DNA from: Chloroflexota bacterium
GTDB lineage: Bacteria > Chloroflexota > Chloroflexia > Thermomicrobiales > UBA6265
Direction of reading: 5' to 3'
DNA: 16,715 nt
NCBI GenBank assembly: GCA_023392645.1
Contig: JAEVYR010000310.1
Location: 1 to 16,715, forward strand
The notes beneath the pieces are model-generated. The model searched no databases. It saw nothing but the letters and a program-made list of their open reading frames with translations, and was not told the origin of the DNA. The position numbers were made by a program, and so were the translations under genes. Below are positions 13,808-16,715 of the stretch, one piece after another. Numbering within the stretch: position 1 is the stretch's first letter; every line of letters begins with the position of its first letter.

Positions 13808-15460
13808 TTACGATGTCGGGCTCGTCGTCACCGCGTAGAGAACGCCATCGCGGGCGCCGAAGAAGACATAGCCGGCGACGACCGCCGGGGGTGCCTCGAT
13901 CGCGTCGCCGGCGAGGAAGTACCACACCTGTTCGCCGGTCTTCTGGTCGAGACCCGCGATGCGGTTGCCGCCGGCGATCAGCACCTGGTCCTTCGTCCGC
14001 ACCGGACCGGCCAGCACCGTGCCGCCGGCCGAGGCGAACCACCGCACCTCGCCGGTTGCTCGATCCATCGCATAGAGCCCGCCATCCTCCGATGGCACGT
14101 AGACGACATCGCCGCTCGCCGTCGGGGTCAGGCCGGACGTCGTCTCCAATGCGAATCGGTCGTCGCCGGAGCCGAGATCGAGACCGTGCAGCATGCCGTC
14201 GTCGGTCACGACCCACGCGGTATCCCCGGCAAGCACGGGCGTGGTGTACACGGCGGATTTCAGGTCACGTTTCCATGCCGCGCGGCCGGTCTCCGGATTC
14301 AGCCCGAGCACGGTGCCCTTGTCGGTCCCGATCACGAGCCGGCCGCCGCGCACGCTCGGGCTGCCGAAGCTGATGCCGTCGGTTGACAGCTTCCACAGCT
14401 CCGACCCGTCCTTTGTCGAGAACGCATAGAGCCAACCCTCCTGGCTGACGACATACATCGCCATGTCGGTGACCGTGGGCGAGGCGGTGCCGGCGTAGCG
14501 GATATTCGCCTTCCAGCGCTGCTCGCCGGTGCGGGCATCGAGCGCCAGCGCGTCAAATCCGGCGACGAGGTAGAGCGTGCCGTCGCGATAGGTCGGCGTG
14601 GTGCGGATCACATACTTTCCCAGGTCGATCCGCCAGAGTTGCTGGCCGCTTCCCGCATCGACCGCGTAGAGGAATCCGGCCCGGTTGGTGACGAACACCA
14701 TGCCATCCGCCACTACGGGCGAGGCGAGAATCTCGTTGCCGGTGTCGAAGCGCCAGGCGAGGCGGGGATTCTCCGTCGGCGCCGGACCCGGTTGGGTGCC
14801 GGAGTGGGCGGCATCGCCGAGCCAGGTCGGGACCTCGCCGTCGAGGACTGTTCCGGCTGGCGTCGCGACCGGGCTGGCCACCGCCGCCACGGATGTTGGC
14901 GCTTCGCCGGTCGCCAGCAGTCCCTCGGTTTCTGGCGGAGGCGTGCCCTGCGTCACGACCAGCGCGATGAGCGCCACCACCGACGCCGCGAGCAGGAACC
15001 CCGTGCGGCGAATGGCATCGCCATCGAATCGCATGCGAACCAGGCCGGCAACCAGCGCGACCAGCCCCAGCACCCACAACCCGATGCGAATCTGCGTGAC
15101 GATCCCGAGCAGTGAGGCGACCAGCAGCAGGACCACGCCGGTGATGATGAAACCCGTGCCGCCATCGGGCATGAACGGGCGATTGCGGCGGGCCTCTTCG
15201 TGCTCGCGCCGCAGCCGTTGCTCCATCGCGCGAACACCCGAGTTGGGGTCCCGCGATGGCGAGGGGGTGATGTCGTCGATGGCCGCAGCGCACCCGCCGC
15301 AGAAGCGCGCGTGCTGATCATTTTCGGCGCCGCAGTGAGGGCATTCGCGCACGAGCGGCACGTACCCCGTCCAGCTTCTCGCGAATTGGTCGCGATCACG
15401 CTTGTGGATGCTGCCGCCGAGCGGTGTGGTGGAGGGCCCGGGTTTCTGGGATGCTGGCAC
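13808..15460 (-). CDS. Membrane protein with zinc ribbon, three membrane helices and PQQ-like beta-propeller
   Basis: About 550 residues. An N-terminal zinc ribbon has paired cysteines CPHC and CGGC (Cys40, 43, 54, 57), followed by a charged helix (about 78-95). Three hydrophobic segments (about 103-123, 125-142, 152-171) precede a Thr/Pro/Ala-rich linker. The C-terminal part (about 217-548) has eight repeats of the PQQ/BamB type, such as GFLYAVDAGSGQQLWRIDLG. The first strand (LAWRF) could close the eighth blade. With an odd number of helices, ribbon and propeller should lie on opposite sides of the membrane. No PQQ-dehydrogenase catalytic residues were recognised, so a sensor or scaffold role is likelier than an enzyme. 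The GTG start at 15460 has GGAGG 10 bases upstream and AGTGTA (a TACACT -10 box, 15489-15494) before it; a TTG at 15556 is in frame but unlikely. Confidence 0.82.
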   Translation of the reverse strand: MPASQKPGPSTTPLGGSIHKRDRDQFARSWTGYVPLVRECPHCGAENDQHARFCGGCAAAIDDITPSPSRDPNSGVRAMEQRLRREHEEARRNRPFMPDGGTGFIITGVVLLLVASLLGIVTQIRIGLWVLGLVALVAGLVRMRFDGDAIRRTGFLLAASVVALIALVVTQGTPPPETEGLLATGEAPTSVAAVASPVATPAGTVLDGEVPTWLGDAAHSGTQPGPAPTENPRLAWRFDTGNEILASPVVADGMVFVTNRAGFLYAVDAGSGQQLWRIDLGKYVIRTTPTYRDGTLYLVAGFDALALDARTGEQRWKANIRYAGTASPTVTDMAMYVVSQEGWLYAFSTKDGSELWKLSTDGISFGSPSVRGGRLVIGTDKGTVLGLNPETGRAAWKRDLKSAVYTTPVLAGDTAWVVTDDGMLHGLDLGSGDDRFALETTSGLTPTASGDVVYVPSEDGGLYAMDRATGEVRWFASAGGTVLAGPVRTKDQVLIAGGNRIAGLDQKTGEQVWYFLAGDAIEAPPAVVAGYVFFGARDGVLYAVTTSPTS

Positions 15461-15533
15461 GATGCGATGACCTCCGTCGATATGCGCGAGTGTACGACAC
15501 GCGCGAGGCGGCGAGATGCACGCCGCGACGGTG

Positions 15534-15539
15534 TATGAT
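15534..15539 (+). promoter_or_regulatory. Candidate -10 box of the lipid kinase gene
   Basis: TATGAT matches five of six consensus positions; the -35 region is not recognisable. The predicted transcription start near 15546 falls just after the first in-frame ATG at 15545 and so supports the ATG at 15590. Confidence 0.4.
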
Positions 15540-15589
15540 CGTGGATGGTTTCTCAACGATGGTTCGGCGTGGTTCAGGTGCAGGTGATC

Positions 15590-16474
15590 ATGCAGCGAGC
15601 GCGACCTCTCTTCGTCGTCAACCCCGCCGCCGGCAACGGACGCGCCAGCGCGGTGATCGAGCGCTTCCGAGGCGCGTTTCTCGGTCCCGCCGAGGTCGGC
15701 GTCTCCGCATCACCCGAGGACGCGGAGGAACTGGCGTATCGCGGGGCGCGAGAGGGGTTCGCGCCGATTGTCGCGGTTGGCGGCGACGGCACCCTGCAGC
15801 AGGTGGCGAACGGGCTGATGCGCTGTCCCGAGCCGCCCCCGCTTGGCATTGTGCCGGCGGGGAACGGGAACGATCTCGTGCGCACCCTGGGGCTCCCGCG
15901 GAATCCGGATAAGGCCATCCGGCTCGCGTGGAGCGACATCGCCGGCGCGATCGATGTCGGCACCTGCAACGGCCGGTGTTTCCTCAATGTCGCCGGTGTC
16001 GGGTTGGATACGAAGGTCGCCCAGGCGGTCAACGCGCGGGCCGGCGGATCGCGAGGGCGGTTGACTTACGTGGTGGAGGCGCTGCGCGAGTTGCGACGCT
16101 ACGAAAATCCGGAGCTGACGCTGCATCTGGACGATGTGACCGTGGTGACGAAGTCGTTGCTGGTCGCGATCGGCAACGGGCGGTACTTTGCCGGGGGCAT
16201 GAAGGTGTGCCCGGCCGCCGCGCTAACGGACGGCCTGCTCGACGTGACGATTGGCGGCGACCTCAGCCGGCTGGAGACGCTGGCGCTGCTGCCGACGATC
16301 TTCGCGGGCCAGCATGGGCGGCATCGGAAGGTGGCGTTTCACCGGGCGCGCCGGGTCCGCATCGAGGGGCCGCCGGGGATGGCGGTGCAGCTCGACGGCG
16401 AGATCGTGGCGTCGCTCCCGGCGGAAATCGGGATTCGTCCCGGCGCGCTCCGCATCGTCGGTTGGCGGGGATAG
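15590..16474 (+). CDS. Diacylglycerol/lipid kinase of the DagK/YegS family
   Basis: Phosphorylates a lipid, usually diacylglycerol or a related compound, with ATP at the inner face of the membrane. The 294-residue protein has the phosphate-loop-like FVVNPAAGNGR (8-18), the nucleotide-binding GGDGTLQQVANGL (64-76), GIVPAGNGNDLVRTLGLP (86-103), NVAGVGLDTKV (133-143), IGNGRYFAGGMKVCPAA (194-210), LTDGLLDVT (212-220) and LDGE (268-271). All are in the normal order and the length is normal. I chose the ATG at 15590 because CAGGTG lies 3-8 bases before it and the family begins just ahead of the NPAAG block; an in-frame ATG at 15545 exists. The gene is divergent from the propeller protein, with 129 bases between starts. 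The exact lipid substrate is unknown. Confidence 0.92.
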   Translation: MQRARPLFVVNPAAGNGRASAVIERFRGAFLGPAEVGVSASPEDAEELAYRGAREGFAPIVAVGGDGTLQQVANGLMRCPEPPPLGIVPAGNGNDLVRTLGLPRNPDKAIRLAWSDIAGAIDVGTCNGRCFLNVAGVGLDTKVAQAVNARAGGSRGRLTYVVEALRELRRYENPELTLHLDDVTVVTKSLLVAIGNGRYFAGGMKVCPAAALTDGLLDVTIGGDLSRLETLALLPTIFAGQHGRHRKVAFHRARRVRIEGPPGMAVQLDGEIVASLPAEIGIRPGALRIVGWRG

Positions 16475-16538
16475 GGCAGGCCCCTCTGGCGTTGCCGCCG
16501 GGCAGCCACCATCCGGGATCCCGACCACTGCCAGGACC

Positions 16539-16558
16539 GGCGTGCGTAGTGCCACGCC
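16539..16558. other. Short inverted repeat between convergent genes
   Basis: GGCGTG (16539-16544) and CACGCC (16553-16558) are perfect arms around 8 bases, in the 96-base gap between the convergent lipid kinase and the partial gene. It is a possible weak bidirectional terminator with no T-run. Confidence 0.25.
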
Positions 16559-16570
16559 CGGCGCGACGCG

Positions 16571-16715
16571 CTACCGGCGCGGGCGGGCCACGCAGATCGA
16601 CCAGGGGAACGAGCCGGTCAGCTCGACGACGTCCATTTCCTGATCGACGAACTGGCCGAGCGCCTCGCGCGACCAGAAGTTCCGGTGATCCGGATCGCTG
16701 CCCTTCGGGTCGATG
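16571..16715 (-). CDS. C-terminal end of a protein, probably a class I methyltransferase (partial)
   Basis: The minus strand carries 47 sense codons up to a TAG at 16573-16571; the 5' part lies beyond the window. The peptide includes DPDHRNFWSREALGQFVDQE and ends SFPWSICVARPRR. An acidic/His stretch, an aromatic-S/T-REAL helix and a final beta-strand of this kind are common at the end of SAM-dependent methyltransferases, where the REEL-type helix precedes the last two strands. The coding call is supported by this pattern and by the convergent layout. The function is a tentative reading of a short fragment. Confidence 0.5.
   Translation of the reverse strand, partial: IDPKGSDPDHRNFWSREALGQFVDQEMDVVELTGSFPWSICVARPRR

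Noticed and set aside
15461..15556. N-terminal extension of the propeller protein to a TTG at 15556
   Set aside because: It would overlap the first in-frame ATG of the divergent lipid kinase gene and lie upstream of the likely -10 box; the GTG at 15460 has GGAGG before it.
1..16715. CRISPR arrays, tRNA/rRNA genes, insertion sequences, prophage or defence genes
   Set aside because: I saw no regular repeat-spacer pattern, no tRNA-like cloverleaf, no transposase, integrase or defence-type motif on either strand.

Overview
The window is GC-rich bacterial chromosome, tightly packed with genes and free of recognisable phage, IS, CRISPR or RNA genes. No single gene fixes the taxonomy. The combination of a carbon-monoxide-dehydrogenase-type maturation operon, an XdhC function split over two ORFs, C5-pathway haem genes, GTG/TTG starts and -10 boxes such as TAGGCT and TATAGT would fit a Chloroflexota (Thermomicrobia-like) or actinobacterial-type genome. 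This placement is inference.

Layout. (1) 3-3222, minus strand: an operon for a CUT1-family ABC importer, transcribed right to left as UgpA-like permease, UgpE-like permease, then a Tat-exported UgpB-like binding protein. No ATPase is visible; it may lie off the left edge or be shared from elsewhere. (2) 3223-3670: a 448-base non-coding stretch, relatively AT-rich around 3280-3400, with several dyad elements that could control the importer. (3) 3671-4408, plus strand: tsaB (t6A tRNA modification). (4) 4549-8583, plus strand: a five-gene molybdenum-hydroxylase maturation operon, coxD (MoxR-type AAA+ ATPase), coxE (VWA protein), a single-domain XdhC/CoxI protein, a Rossmann-containing XdhC, and mocA (molybdenum cofactor cytidylyltransferase). 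Most junctions overlap by 4-14 bases. A second promoter candidate precedes the XdhC/MocA half. The hydroxylase structural subunits are not in the window. (5) 8690-9298, minus: a small rhomboid-family membrane protein with an unusual active-site neighbourhood. (6) 9418-10794, minus: a class III aminotransferase related to, but distinct from, glutamate-1-semialdehyde aminomutase, with a strong hairpin after it and a good promoter in front. (7) 10994/11042-13677, plus: hemA then hemL, the two enzymes that turn glutamyl-tRNA into 5-aminolevulinate. (8) 13808-15460, minus: a membrane protein with a zinc ribbon, three membrane helices and an eight-repeat PQQ-like beta-propeller. (9) 15590-16474, plus: a diacylglycerol-kinase-family lipid kinase. 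(10) 16571-16715, minus: the C-terminal end of a protein that looks like a class I methyltransferase.

Most genes are housekeeping or common accessory families. I did not find a clearly new system. The points most worth a second look are the XdhC division of labour, the Gly in place of Val/Ile beside the cofactor in HemL, the aminotransferase paralogue divergent from hemA, the altered rhomboid and TsaB motifs, and the zinc-ribbon/propeller fusion.
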